Shown in pieces: positions 1 to 8,108 of a stretch of DNA of 64,000 nt. The notes under the pieces are model-generated. The model did not search any database. It saw only the letters and a list, made by a program, of their open reading frames with translations, and had not been told where the DNA came from. A program made the position numbers and the translations under genes. The stretch covers positions 1-64,000 of the forward strand of contig NZ_JADZDS010000025.1 in NCBI RefSeq assembly GCF_020850895.1, read 5' to 3'. This stretch comes from Thermomonas sp. GTDB lineage: Bacteria > Pseudomonadota > Gammaproteobacteria > Xanthomonadales > Xanthomonadaceae. Every line of letters begins with the position of its first letter. Position 1 is the stretch's first letter.

Positions 1-302
1 GCGGGCGAGGCCGTGATGGTGTAGGACTTCGCGCCCAGGCCCGATACCGCCAGCGTGTAGTACTGCAATGCGTCGGGATCGCAATTGATGGCATCGGCAA
101 AACCAGCGTAGGTCAGGTTTGCCGTGTAAAAGCGCTCCAATTGCTGCGCCGCCGCCAGTGCGCAGGCCGCGCCGGCGGCGCGACGGGTCTTGCGCACATG
201 GTCGTTGTACGACGGATACGCGATTGCGGTGAGGATGCCGATGATGGCAACCACCACCATCAACTCGACCAAGGTGAAACCGGAAACTCGGGAATTGCGC
301 AT
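1..302 (-). CDS. pilE: PilE-type type IV pilin, C-terminus cut by window edge
   Basis: A class III signal peptide marks this as a type IV pilin-like subunit. A short basic leader (MRNSRVSG) is followed by the prepilin peptidase site G8/F9, with the conserved Glu at mature position 5 (E13) and a hydrophobic helix to about residue 32. The mature head begins with a [13 protein letters not shown] stretch typical of PilE. About 100 residues are visible and no stop codon is reached, so the protein is truncated by the window. An AAGGA Shine-Dalgarno lies just before the ATG at 302. It follows pilY1 on the same strand with a 174-base gap that holds a GC-rich hairpin, so it may be transcribed with the minor pilins or from its own promoter. 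It could be a minor rather than the major pilin. Confidence 0.85.
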   Translation of the reverse strand, partial: MRNSRVSGFTLVELMVVVAIIGILTAIAYPSYNDHVRKTRRAAGAACALAAAQQLERFYTANLTYAGFADAINCDPDALQYYTLAVSGLGAKSYTITASP

Positions 303-447
303 CGGAAGATCCTTGTGCCTGTTCGGGGTGGACACCGCACGACCACCCCATCGTTGTTCATCTCCGGCCCGCGTACAACCGCCGCAAGCCCGCTGCCCTT
401 CCCTGCCCGTTCATGCCTCCACCGGGCCGGCGCGCCCTCCCTGGCCT

Positions 448-471
448 GCGAAGCCCCCGCAGGGGCTCCGC
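448..471 (-). terminator. GC-rich hairpin after pilY1
   Basis: A strong inverted repeat (GCGGAGCCCC / GGGGCTTCGC on the minus strand, 4-base loop) starts 6 bases after the pilY1 stop. No T-tract follows, so it may only attenuate read-through into pilE or protect the mRNA 3' end. Confidence 0.45.
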
Positions 472-476
472 AGCGA

Positions 477-3400
477 TCAATCGCTCCGGATCTCGCGCCA
501 CGACACCCGCTGCCAGCTCATCCCGAAGGTGCGCGCACCGGACAATCCGGAACTGCTGCCATCGCCGCTGCCGCCCACGATGATCTGGCCCGGCAACAGC
601 ACCGGCAAGGTGGGCATGCCCACGCCGGTGTTGACGGAACCGATCGGGCTGCCGCCTGCGCCGGTGTCGTCGGTCGAGCCATCGTTGTTCAGGTCGAACA
701 TCGACTTGCCGCCGCTGGTGCCGGTGAAGGCATCGAGGGCATTGATGAATCCGGTACCCGACGCATCCAAGCAGGCGTCGCCCACCGGGATCATGCTGGC
801 CGTCACCAGGAACGTGCCGTTGATCTGCGCGTTCTGCACGATCCGCTCACCCTTGCCCGGCAGGTCCACGTACCAGCCCTTGGATGTCGTCGGCAAGCTG
901 GACTTTGCCTCGAAGTAGCGATAGCTGCCGGACACCGTGATCGTGCGTGCGGTGAGGTTCGAGCGGGTGTAACTGGCGCCATCATCCATGAACCCGTACA
1001 TGCTCTGCCCGTCCGTGCTGATGTCGTTGGCGTCGGCATTGCTCATGTAACTGCCGGTGCCGAAGAACACCCAGCGCTTGTTGGTGGCGATGTCCACGGC
1101 CAGCGCCGGTGCCGAGGTGATCGGCTGCGGCGTTCCAGTGAACTTTTCGGCATGGAAGATCTTGGTGGCCGTCCACGCCGACGGCGAGGCACTGGTCATG
1201 TCGAACTTCCAGATATTGCCTTGCCTGTCGCCGGCGTAGGCATAGACCAGGGTCTTGCCATCGGCTGCGTACACGCCGGTCGGTGCAAACAGCCCGTTGT
1301 TGGTGGTGCTGTCGGTCGGGATCTCGCGGATCACGGAGCCATCGTTCATGTTGAGGACGACCAGCACCGCCTTGTCACTGCCACTGTTCGGACCATTGCC
1401 GAACACCACGGCCGGGACATTCGAGCCGTTGCGCACCATGCCCAGCACGGGCGCACCGACGACATTGCCAATGTTGTTGCTTGAGGTGTCCTGCCGCTCC
1501 CACAACACATTGCTGGTGTTGAAGGACCCCGGGGTGGAGACATCGAGGGCGTACAGGCCCTTGCCGCCGCGGCCCATGGTGCCAACCAGGATGCTCTTGT
1601 TGGGCACATAGCTGTTGTACGGCGAAATCGTGATCGGCCCGTCGACGAAGAACTTGTGTTCGTAGTCGGGGCGGCTGAGGCTGGCGAGGTTGGTGAAGTT
1701 GGTCAGCGTGCCCGGGATGTAGGCAAACAACTCGGCGCCGTTGTTGCCGTCGATGGCATGCAGCATGCCATCGTTGGCACCGACGTACACCACCTTGCCG
1801 CGCGGCTCGTAGGCCGGCGACGAGTTGACGATGTCGCCCAACACGGTTGTCCGCGAACGCAGGTTGCCGCCGTTGCGGTCCTCACGGCTGCCATCGCCCC
1901 GGATGTAGTTGGCGTTGTCCGTGCCGGTGACCGGATAGTCGGCGACGCCACCGGTGCGGGTCAGCGCCGCCAACTGGGTGCTGGTCGGGAAGGTGGCGCC
2001 GGAGCTGCCGCTGTAGGTGAACACCTTGCGCACGCCATGGGCGGGGAAGGTGGCAGTCCAGCTGGCCGTCGAGCTGACGCCACCGCTGTACGTCACCGGA
2101 TAGGCCTTGACCACGCCGGTCCAGATGCCCGAGGTGTAGCTGGCCGCGAACACCTGCGCGCCGGTATTGAGCGAGGTGGAGTTGGTGGCCACGTTGGAGA
2201 ACGAACTGGTGCGCTGGGCAATGGCGGCCAGGGCCCGCTTCAGCGCATCGGCGAACGCAGCCGGGCTGTTGGCGGAGACGAAGGTTCCGTGGCCGTTCAC
2301 GGCCGCATGCAGCAGGTCGTCAAGGCGCCTCGGGTTGTCAGGACTTGGGCTGGACGTGCCCGGATCCGGCCACGTGTCGCCGCCATTGATCGCTGTCGTC
2401 GCATCTTCCACGCTGGTCCAGCCCTTGGTGGTCTCCAGGCCCAAGGCGATGGTGAAGGTCACCATGTGCTGCCAGAACGCCGGATCGCTGCTTGTGGTGG
2501 GCACGTTGTTGCCGTCCGGAGAGGAGCTGTTGCCCATGGACGCTTCAGTTCGCAGGTCATTCTTCCAGTAATACATCGCCATGTCGGCCAAGGTTTTGCT
2601 GATGCCGTCACTGAACGGCTTGGCGGCGCTGTAGGTGTAACTGGCGGATTTCGGGCCCAGGATCGTCGGACCATTGGTGCCGTCTGCGTTGCCGGCGGTG
2701 GTTTGAATCGCGCTGTTCCAATACCCGTCGGTGGTCAGGATGGTGAAGTTCTGCCGGCACGAGAGCTGGTCGGACCCGGATTCCGGACCGTATGGACCGG
2801 TCGCGCTCGAACCCGAGAAGTAGGCGCCGGCATTCTTCAGCGCCGTCTGCAACGGCGTGCCGTTGCTGGCCGCGGCAGCGAACAGGCGCTTGTACCAGTT
2901 GCTGCGATTGGCGATCGAAGCTGTGCTGTCGTCGAAGAAACGCCCGTCGCCGAGGGTCACCGGGATGTCCAGGTTGGAGCGATCCCAGATGGTGCGGTAG
3001 CCCACCCGCACCTTGCGGTCCAGCGGCTTGAACGCTTCTGCGGCGCCGCCCTTGGCCGACTTGATGCGGGTGCGGTAATAGGAATACCACGTGGCAAAGT
3101 TGGTTTGTTCCTGGGCCCAGCTGCGACCCGTGGGAGTGATGCCTGAGGTGCAGTTGATCCAGCCGTAGCTTCCGAGCGAGGCGGTGGCATCGCAGGCATT
3201 GCCGCCGCTGAACGTCGACGACGCCAGAGTGAATTTCGTGTAGGTGCTGGTGCTGGTGTCGGCTGGCTTCATGACGATCGTGTATTTGCCGGCCGTCGGT
3301 GACTCGCCGGCGCAGACCACGGTCTGGCCAGATGTCACGATGCCCGTGCACACCTGTGCACCGGCTGGATCCGTCACCCGATAGACGCCATTCAGTGCGG

Positions 3401-4190
3401 TGCCGGTGATCCTGATCTGGACATCGGCCCAAGCCGCGACAGAGTTCGTTTGACTGGTCACCGACCCAGACGTCCTGACCTGACCCGAGGAGGGAGTCAC
3501 GGTCAGTCCGGTCACCGTGGTGCCGGTGACCTTGCCGAACTCGGACCGTTCGATACCGCGGCCGGATGACAGATACCGATAGCGGTAATAGTTGGCCGCA
3601 TTCGAAAGGTAGGCGCTACTCTGGTCTGCCGGGTTCTTGGGAACGTAGACGGTCTGCGTGTAACTGTTGAGATTGATGGTGCCGCCACTCTTGGTGTCAT
3701 AAGTGACGTAGTCGTTGCTGCTGTACGCCGCCGTGTATGTGGTGCCACCGGTCATGCGACTCCCGTCCGGCAGGACCCACGGCAGATAATCGACACTGGG
3801 GTTGTAGTACAGCGTATTGGTGCTGGAAGCCTGCATGAACATCGCCCGCAGCTCGTTGGCGCCGTAGCTGCCGTAATCGGTACCGTCGCCCACGCCGTCG
3901 GCATCCGGGCTGCTGTTGAATCCGCCCGTGCCGGTGATGGCGGCGACGTCCTTGTTGTTGACGTTTCTCCACGCCATCGAACCCGAGTCATCGAGGATGA
4001 ACAGGATGTTCGGGGCCACCCGGATGCCGGTGGTCAACGGCTCATCCGGAATGACGACGCCGGCATGGACCGGCAGCGCCAGCAGGGTGGCCAGGAAGGC
4101 GGCGGAGGCAACCCACAGCGGTTGGCGGCGCGGGGCGCCGGCGGGCTTGCGGGTGACGTTGGTCTGAGTGCTGTTCATGGCGTGGCTCAT
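477..4190 (-). CDS. pilY1: PilY1 family type IV pilus assembly/tip adhesin
   Basis: This is a 1237-residue exported protein that works with the minor pilins at the pilus tip in assembly, retraction control and adhesion. A signal peptide (basic start, hydrophobic stretch about 25-40, LPVHA cleavage near 43) leads into a von Willebrand-like region with the metal-binding motif DDSGSM at 67-72. The C-terminal half is the PilY1 beta-propeller. A calcium-binding loop (DLNNDGSTDD) lies near 1166-1175, and the chain ends in the usual basic WRE tail. The start at 4190 lies 14 bases after the pilX stop; an ATG at 4178 is also possible, and neither has a strong ribosome site. It sits in the order fimT-pilV-pilW-pilX-pilY1-pilE, which is normal for Lysobacteraceae. 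Confidence 0.93.
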   Translation of the reverse strand: MSHAMNSTQTNVTRKPAGAPRRQPLWVASAAFLATLLALPVHAGVVIPDEPLTTGIRVAPNILFILDDSGSMAWRNVNNKDVAAITGTGGFNSSPDADGVGDGTDYGSYGANELRAMFMQASSTNTLYYNPSVDYLPWVLPDGSRMTGGTTYTAAYSSNDYVTYDTKSGGTINLNSYTQTVYVPKNPADQSSAYLSNAANYYRYRYLSSGRGIERSEFGKVTGTTVTGLTVTPSSGQVRTSGSVTSQTNSVAAWADVQIRITGTALNGVYRVTDPAGAQVCTGIVTSGQTVVCAGESPTAGKYTIVMKPADTSTSTYTKFTLASSTFSGGNACDATASLGSYGWINCTSGITPTGRSWAQEQTNFATWYSYYRTRIKSAKGGAAEAFKPLDRKVRVGYRTIWDRSNLDIPVTLGDGRFFDDSTASIANRSNWYKRLFAAAASNGTPLQTALKNAGAYFSGSSATGPYGPESGSDQLSCRQNFTILTTDGYWNSAIQTTAGNADGTNGPTILGPKSASYTYSAAKPFSDGISKTLADMAMYYWKNDLRTEASMGNSSSPDGNNVPTTSSDPAFWQHMVTFTIALGLETTKGWTSVEDATTAINGGDTWPDPGTSSPSPDNPRRLDDLLHAAVNGHGTFVSANSPAAFADALKRALAAIAQRTSSFSNVATNSTSLNTGAQVFAASYTSGIWTGVVKAYPVTYSGGVSSTASWTATFPAHGVRKVFTYSGSSGATFPTSTQLAALTRTGGVADYPVTGTDNANYIRGDGSREDRNGGNLRSRTTVLGDIVNSSPAYEPRGKVVYVGANDGMLHAIDGNNGAELFAYIPGTLTNFTNLASLSRPDYEHKFFVDGPITISPYNSYVPNKSILVGTMGRGGKGLYALDVSTPGSFNTSNVLWERQDTSSNNIGNVVGAPVLGMVRNGSNVPAVVFGNGPNSGSDKAVLVVLNMNDGSVIREIPTDSTTNNGLFAPTGVYAADGKTLVYAYAGDRQGNIWKFDMTSASPSAWTATKIFHAEKFTGTPQPITSAPALAVDIATNKRWVFFGTGSYMSNADANDISTDGQSMYGFMDDGASYTRSNLTARTITVSGSYRYFEAKSSLPTTSKGWYVDLPGKGERIVQNAQINGTFLVTASMIPVGDACLDASGTGFINALDAFTGTSGGKSMFDLNNDGSTDDTGAGGSPIGSVNTGVGMPTLPVLLPGQIIVGGSGDGSSSGLSGARTFGMSWQRVSWREIRSD

Positions 4191-4204
4191 GCGGTGGGTG
4201 CGGA

Positions 4205-4786
4205 TTACCGGCTGACGATGTTGGCCTGAAGAACGACCAGCGCATGGCCAGGCCCCTGCCCGCGCACGGTGGCGCGGAACATCGGCCGCTGGCATTGGTA
4301 GCTGTTCTGGCCATAGGTGGTTTCACAGATCCCCAGCAGCATGCTGCCCTTGCCGGTGCCGAGGTATTCCAATGTGTAGGTGAAGGGCATGACCTTGCCG
4401 TCGGCGGCGGTGTAGCTGTCGGACATCCTCACCGGGGTTTCGATCGTGCCGCTGTTCGAGTCCTGGTTGCAGAAGCCGTGGCCGGCGCAATCGAGCGGCA
4501 AGCCGTCGGCGCGCAGTTCGGCCAAGGTCTTGCCGTACTGCAGTTCGACGATGGCGGGATTGCCCAGGACCGCGTTCTGGACCTGGCGGAGCGCCGTCTC
4601 GGCGGCCTGGAACGCAAGGCTGCGGTCGTAGAGGTTGGCGGCCATGCGCTCCTGCATGGCGGAACTGCGCAACACCGCGATGCCGAGCACCGACATCACG
4701 ATCAGCAGGACCAGCACGACCAGCAGGGAGACGCCCTGCTGGTGGCCACGGTAGGCCGGGATGGTGCATCGGGCTGTGCGGTTCAT
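4205..4786 (-). CDS. pilX: PilX-like minor pilin assembly protein
   Basis: This 193-residue protein has one N-terminal membrane helix at about 17-40, preceded by QQGVSLLVVLVLL, and then the AxQAAETALR region characteristic of PilX N-terminal domains. PilX-type minor pilins lack the canonical Glu5 and act with PilV, PilW and PilY1 to prime pilus assembly. The ATG overlaps the pilW stop by 4 bases, and the gene ends 14 bases before pilY1, so translation is probably coupled. Two Cys pairs in the C-terminal half (around DCAGHGFC and CETTYGQNSYQC) could form disulfides in the periplasm. Confidence 0.88.
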   Translation of the reverse strand: MNRTARCTIPAYRGHQQGVSLLVVLVLLIVMSVLGIAVLRSSAMQERMAANLYDRSLAFQAAETALRQVQNAVLGNPAIVELQYGKTLAELRADGLPLDCAGHGFCNQDSNSGTIETPVRMSDSYTAADGKVMPFTYTLEYLGTGKGSMLLGICETTYGQNSYQCQRPMFRATVRGQGPGHALVVLQANIVSR

Positions 4787-5655
4787 TGCACGCGGCTCCT
4801 CAGGCTGATGACATTGGAGAAATCGCGGCGGATCGTGCGGCCGTCCGCACTGTCAGCACCGTTGAGTCTCATGTTGACCCTGACCGCGACCACGTCGGAC
4901 CACACGGTGGGTGCAGCCACGAAGTTCAGGCCACCGCGCTGGAGGTAGCTCACCCGCATCACGGCAACGTTGTCGATGACCCGCTGGGGGCCGTTGCCAT
5001 CGTTGCGGTTGACCATCAATGAACCCGAATTCACGAACCAGCGGACGTTGCGGAAGCGGCTGACCATGACGCTGGCCCCAGGTGCCATGGGATCGCTGGT
5101 CATCACCACCGGGGTGGCCGGAGCGAAGGAAATCGTATCCGTGGAGACGCCCGTCACCGCCACCACGTAGAGCTGGTTGGCATTGCAGACGATGATGGAC
5201 TGGCCGCTGCTGAAGGCATCGCTGAGTGCGAAGCTGGGGTTGTCTTCCTGAGCCTGGGTGAGATCGACAGTGACGCTGTTGGAGGTTGCGGAGGTGACGG
5301 GATAGGCATCATCGTCACCGGAGACCACGGTGAACTCCGAAGCGTTCCCGGAGACTGGCTGGGTCAGGAAAGCGGTCTCGTTGGACGTGTTCGAATGCTC
5401 GACGTCGGGCCTCGCGAGATTGGAACAGGACGAACCGCCCGCGGCGCGCACGTCGTTGGAAATCATCTCGAAGGCCACCCGCGCGCCTTCCTGGATGCGA
5501 TTGATGCCAGAGTTGGCCCGGAAGGTGCGCTGGTTGGATTGGAAAATGGCGAACGCCGCGCCCACCACCAGCAAGCCCAGCACCATTGCGACCATCAGCT
5601 CGATCAGGCCGAAGCCGACAGGCCGGAAACCCTGCGTCCTAGGCGAGGCGCTCAT
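4783..5655 (-). CDS. pilW: PilW minor pilin
   Basis: This 290-residue protein carries a prepilin signal: G14/F15 cleavage site, Glu at mature +5 (E19) and a hydrophobic helix to about residue 39. The following RTFRANSGINRIQEGARVAFE segment is typical of PilW. It acts as a minor pilin in the tip-priming complex. The start at 5655 was chosen because it gives an intact class III leader and overlaps the pilV stop (ATGA); upstream in-frame sequence adds only arginine-rich filler. It belongs to the overlapping fimT-pilV-pilW-pilX chain. Confidence 0.9.
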   Translation of the reverse strand: MSASPRTQGFRPVGFGLIELMVAMVLGLLVVGAAFAIFQSNQRTFRANSGINRIQEGARVAFEMISNDVRAAGGSSCSNLARPDVEHSNTSNETAFLTQPVSGNASEFTVVSGDDDAYPVTSATSNSVTVDLTQAQEDNPSFALSDAFSSGQSIIVCNANQLYVVAVTGVSTDTISFAPATPVVMTSDPMAPGASVMVSRFRNVRWFVNSGSLMVNRNDGNGPQRVIDNVAVMRVSYLQRGGLNFVAAPTVWSDVVAVRVNMRLNGADSADGRTIRRDFSNVISLRSRVQ

Positions 5656-6122
5656 ATGGTTGCCTCCAGGGCCAGGCTGCGGTTGCTGGCGCCGCCGGCG
5701 CGGGAATCGTCCCAGAACACCGTGATGGCGCAGTTGGGGCAGCCGGTGATCTGGGCGCACGTGGTGGTGTCCCCAAGGGTGCCGATGGAACCCTTCAGGC
5801 CGTTCAGCCAGTCCCTCAGGTTATTGCTGGCCAGATCGCTGCCAGGGATGGAGGCAGAACTGCAGACCTTGGCGGTGTTGTAGCTGCCGGCGTTGGCGCT
5901 GTTGGCGCGCATATTCTCGACGATCGAAGTGGCGGCCATCACCGCCTGGCTGGATTCCAGCGAACCCTGCCCACCGCGCAGCGCCATCGACTGCAGCGCG
6001 GCGATGCCGAGCAGGCCCAGACTGAGGATCAGCACCGAGACCAGTACTTCGATCAGGCTCATGCCGCGTGCACGACCGCGCAGTTGCCGGCCTTCGTTGC
6101 GGATTGGATTCATGTGCATCAT
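5652..6122 (-). CDS. pilV: PilV minor pilin
   Basis: This 156-residue minor pilin has the leader RGRARG/MSLIEV with cleavage after G20 and Glu at mature +5 (E25). The helix SVLILSLGLLGIAALQ and the downstream SSQAVMAATSIVENMRANS segment match PilV. Four cysteines are present, including a CAQITGCPNC cluster. Both ends overlap the neighbouring genes by 4 bases (fimT stop and pilW start), indicating translational coupling within the minor-pilin operon. Confidence 0.9.
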   Translation of the reverse strand: MMHMNPIRNEGRQLRGRARGMSLIEVLVSVLILSLGLLGIAALQSMALRGGQGSLESSQAVMAATSIVENMRANSANAGSYNTAKVCSSASIPGSDLASNNLRDWLNGLKGSIGTLGDTTTCAQITGCPNCAITVFWDDSRAGGASNRSLALEATI

Positions 6123-6649
6123 GGGCAGACTCCACCGCCGTTTGTCGGGGTCTTGGTGACCACGCCACTGATCAGCACGGTGACCACCTGCCGGTTCTCC
6201 GGCGGCAGGTCAACCGGCAGGCAGACCGTTACCGCGGTTTGTGCGGCAATGCGCCCCGATGGGGAAAATTCGATGCCGTTCAACGGCCCGCTGACCTCGA
6301 CATCACCGGATGCGGTGGTGTCGCGCAGGGTCACGGGCGCAGCATCGACGTTGTCACGACCGGTGACGATCCAGCGCGACCAGCTTGTGCTGCCGGCGCA
6401 GGTGGTGCCGTCGGTGGAACCGCACACCCGGACCCTGGAATTGAGACGCACGGCCTCGGCCCGCGCCAGTTGGATCGTGCTGACCATTTCGTCGGTGGTG
6501 CCAGTGAGACGGGCGGCGTTGGCCATCCAGCCCATGCTGGGCAAGGCAACCGCAGCCAGAACGCCGACCACGACCACCGTGACCAACAGCTCCAGCAGGG
6601 TGAAGCCGCGTGATTGCGCGATTCCAGTCAGTGTATTGCGATGCAACAT
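6119..6649 (-). CDS. fimT: FimT/GspH-type pseudopilin
   Basis: This 176-residue prepilin-like protein is the first gene of the minor-pilin operon. The class III leader ends at G15, with F16 and Glu at +5 (E20), then a hydrophobic helix to about 38. The rest fits the GspH/FimT beta-rich head (LARAEAVRLNSRVRVC, then IEFSPSGR near the middle). FimT proteins of naturally competent Lysobacteraceae bind incoming DNA at the pilus tip; whether this one does cannot be told from sequence alone. The ATG at 6649 is preceded by a GGGGG tract. The divergent sensor kinase starts 236 bases away, so the promoters of both units lie between them. Confidence 0.88.
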   Translation of the reverse strand: MLHRNTLTGIAQSRGFTLLELLVTVVVVGVLAAVALPSMGWMANAARLTGTTDEMVSTIQLARAEAVRLNSRVRVCGSTDGTTCAGSTSWSRWIVTGRDNVDAAPVTLRDTTASGDVEVSGPLNGIEFSPSGRIAAQTAVTVCLPVDLPPENRQVVTVLISGVVTKTPTNGGGVCP

Positions 6650-6885
6650 GGTGCCCCCGGTTCTAGGCAACGCCTACCCTAGCGTCGCCCGTGACTCTAC
6701 GCTATTCATGGCCGACAGGCGGAGCGAACACGGGAATGAACGGGCCGGACAGCCGGGAAAATCGGCTGAATGGCCCGTCTTTCGGCCCGGGTTGCCACCC
6801 TGCTCCCCCTGCGACGGGCGACGGAGTTTTGCCAGATGCACCTCCACGCCGCTACCCTGCGGCCATCCCGTGGAGCCCGTCCCCC

Positions 6886-7917
6886 GTGAATGCCGACACC
6901 AATCCGTTGGCCGCGCTGTGGCGCCCCCCCGCCCTGCTCAGCGTGGTGCTGGGCGGCGAAGCGCTGGCCGCAGTGGTCGCCCTGGCGCCGGCGCAGGGCG
7001 GCGATCGGTTGGTGCATTTCGGGCTGGCCTCGCTGTGCGTGCAGTGGGTGGCGATCGGCGCCCTATGCGCGCTGTACTTGCTGCGGCGGCCGCTGGGCCG
7101 GCTGCCGCCGCTGCGCTTGGCCTGGGCCTGCCTGATGGTGCTGCTGGGCATGTGTCTGCTGGTGGCTACCGGCGCCTGGGGCGTCATGGCGCTGGGCGCG
7201 ACGCCCGCAGGCGATCGCACCGAGTTCGTGCTGAGGCTGCTTGGGATCGCCGTGGTGGTCGGGATGGTCGGGCTGTTGGCCTACCAGAACTATTGGCAAT
7301 CTCGGCAGCTTGCGGTGCGTGCAAAGCAGTTGGAATTGGAGGCTTTGCAGGCGCGGATCCGGCCGCATTTCCTGTTCAACACGCTCAACACAGGGGCGGC
7401 ATTGGTGCATCAGCGCCCGGATGAAGCCGAGCGGGTGCTGCTGGATCTTGCCGATCTGTTCCGTCATGCACTGCGCGGGCCACGGCAGATCCCGCTGGCG
7501 GAAGAGTTGGCCCTGACCCATCGTTACCTCGAGATCGAAATCCTTCGAATCGGCCCGCGACTGCGGCTGCAATGGAACGTGCCCGCGGCCCTGCCCGACA
7601 TCATGGTGCCGTCGCTATCCCTGCAGCCACTGGCGGAGAACGCGATTCGTCACGGCATCGAACGCCTGCTGGACGGTGGCGGCATGGAGGTGGACGTGGG
7701 TGTCCGGACCGAAGGCGTCGAAGTCGTCATTCGCAATGATTTGCCCGCCACCGGCGTTGGCAACGCCGGCCATTCGGTGGGGCTGAACTCGGCGCGCGAA
7801 CGCGTGCTGGCGCTCACCGAGGGCCGTGGACGGCTCGACGCGGGCATCGAGGATGGCCGCTTCGTGGCGCGGGTGTGGCTGCCAGCCCAAGGCAATGCGG
7901 ATCAATCACATCCGTGA
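6886..7917 (+). CDS. LytS/AlgZ-type sensor histidine kinase
   Basis: This 343-residue membrane kinase has four predicted transmembrane helices between about 14 and 134, then a His_kinase dimerisation segment with the phospho-accepting RPHFLFN motif (H161), and an ATPase domain with N-box LQPLAENAIRHGI (N252). This is the AlgZ/FimS/LytS architecture, which normally signals to a LytTR regulator (AlgR) and in pseudomonads controls pili and exopolysaccharide. No LytTR gene is in the window. The GTG at 6886 is preferred (GGAG about 10 bases upstream); longer in-frame starts add a Pro/Gly/Arg-rich tail. The last nine codons, including the stop, lie inside the repeat starting at 7891, so the natural C-terminus has probably been replaced. 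Confidence 0.85.
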   Translation: MNADTNPLAALWRPPALLSVVLGGEALAAVVALAPAQGGDRLVHFGLASLCVQWVAIGALCALYLLRRPLGRLPPLRLAWACLMVLLGMCLLVATGAWGVMALGATPAGDRTEFVLRLLGIAVVVGMVGLLAYQNYWQSRQLAVRAKQLELEALQARIRPHFLFNTLNTGAALVHQRPDEAERVLLDLADLFRHALRGPRQIPLAEELALTHRYLEIEILRIGPRLRLQWNVPAALPDIMVPSLSLQPLAENAIRHGIERLLDGGGMEVDVGVRTEGVEVVIRNDLPATGVGNAGHSVGLNSARERVLALTEGRGRLDAGIEDGRFVARVWLPAQGNADQSHP

Positions 7918-8056
7918 TCTCTCCGCGGCCGACCAACCAAGGTCGGCAGTCAACGTCGACGCGCAATCAGCATTGCCTGATCAATCAGGTCCGTGATCGC
8001 TCCGCGGCCGACCATCCAAGGTCGGCAGTCAACGTCGACGCGCAATCAGCATTGCC
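7891..8056 (+). repeat. Tandem two-hairpin dispersed repeat, two units
   Basis: Two nearly identical units with a 79-base period (from 7900 and 7979) follow each other. The first has near-palindromic ends, GGCAATGC at 7891 and GCATTGCC ending at 7977. Each unit holds a short hairpin (ATCAC/GTGAT type) and a longer one (GCCGACC, loop, GGTCGGC), then GTCAACG and the right end AATCAGCATTGCC. The layout matches the elements at 41721 and 45959, although the stems differ in sequence. The element begins within the sensor-kinase reading frame and supplies its stop at 7915-7917. It fills the gap between the convergent kinase and cysNC genes. Confidence 0.8.
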
Positions 8057-8108
8057 TTCAACCAGGCCCTTCACGCCCTGCGCAGGCACACAAGGCGCGG
8101 GCCATCCA

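Noticed and set aside
141-3146. Long plus-strand reading frames opposite pilY1 (for example 447 and 496 residues)
   Set aside because: They are antisense to a well-supported PilY1 gene, rich in Arg/Gly/His and without any recognisable domain; GC-rich coding DNA commonly leaves such frames open.
7891-8056. Possible CRISPR array
   Set aside because: Only two units in direct tandem, 79 bases long, without unique spacers or cas genes.
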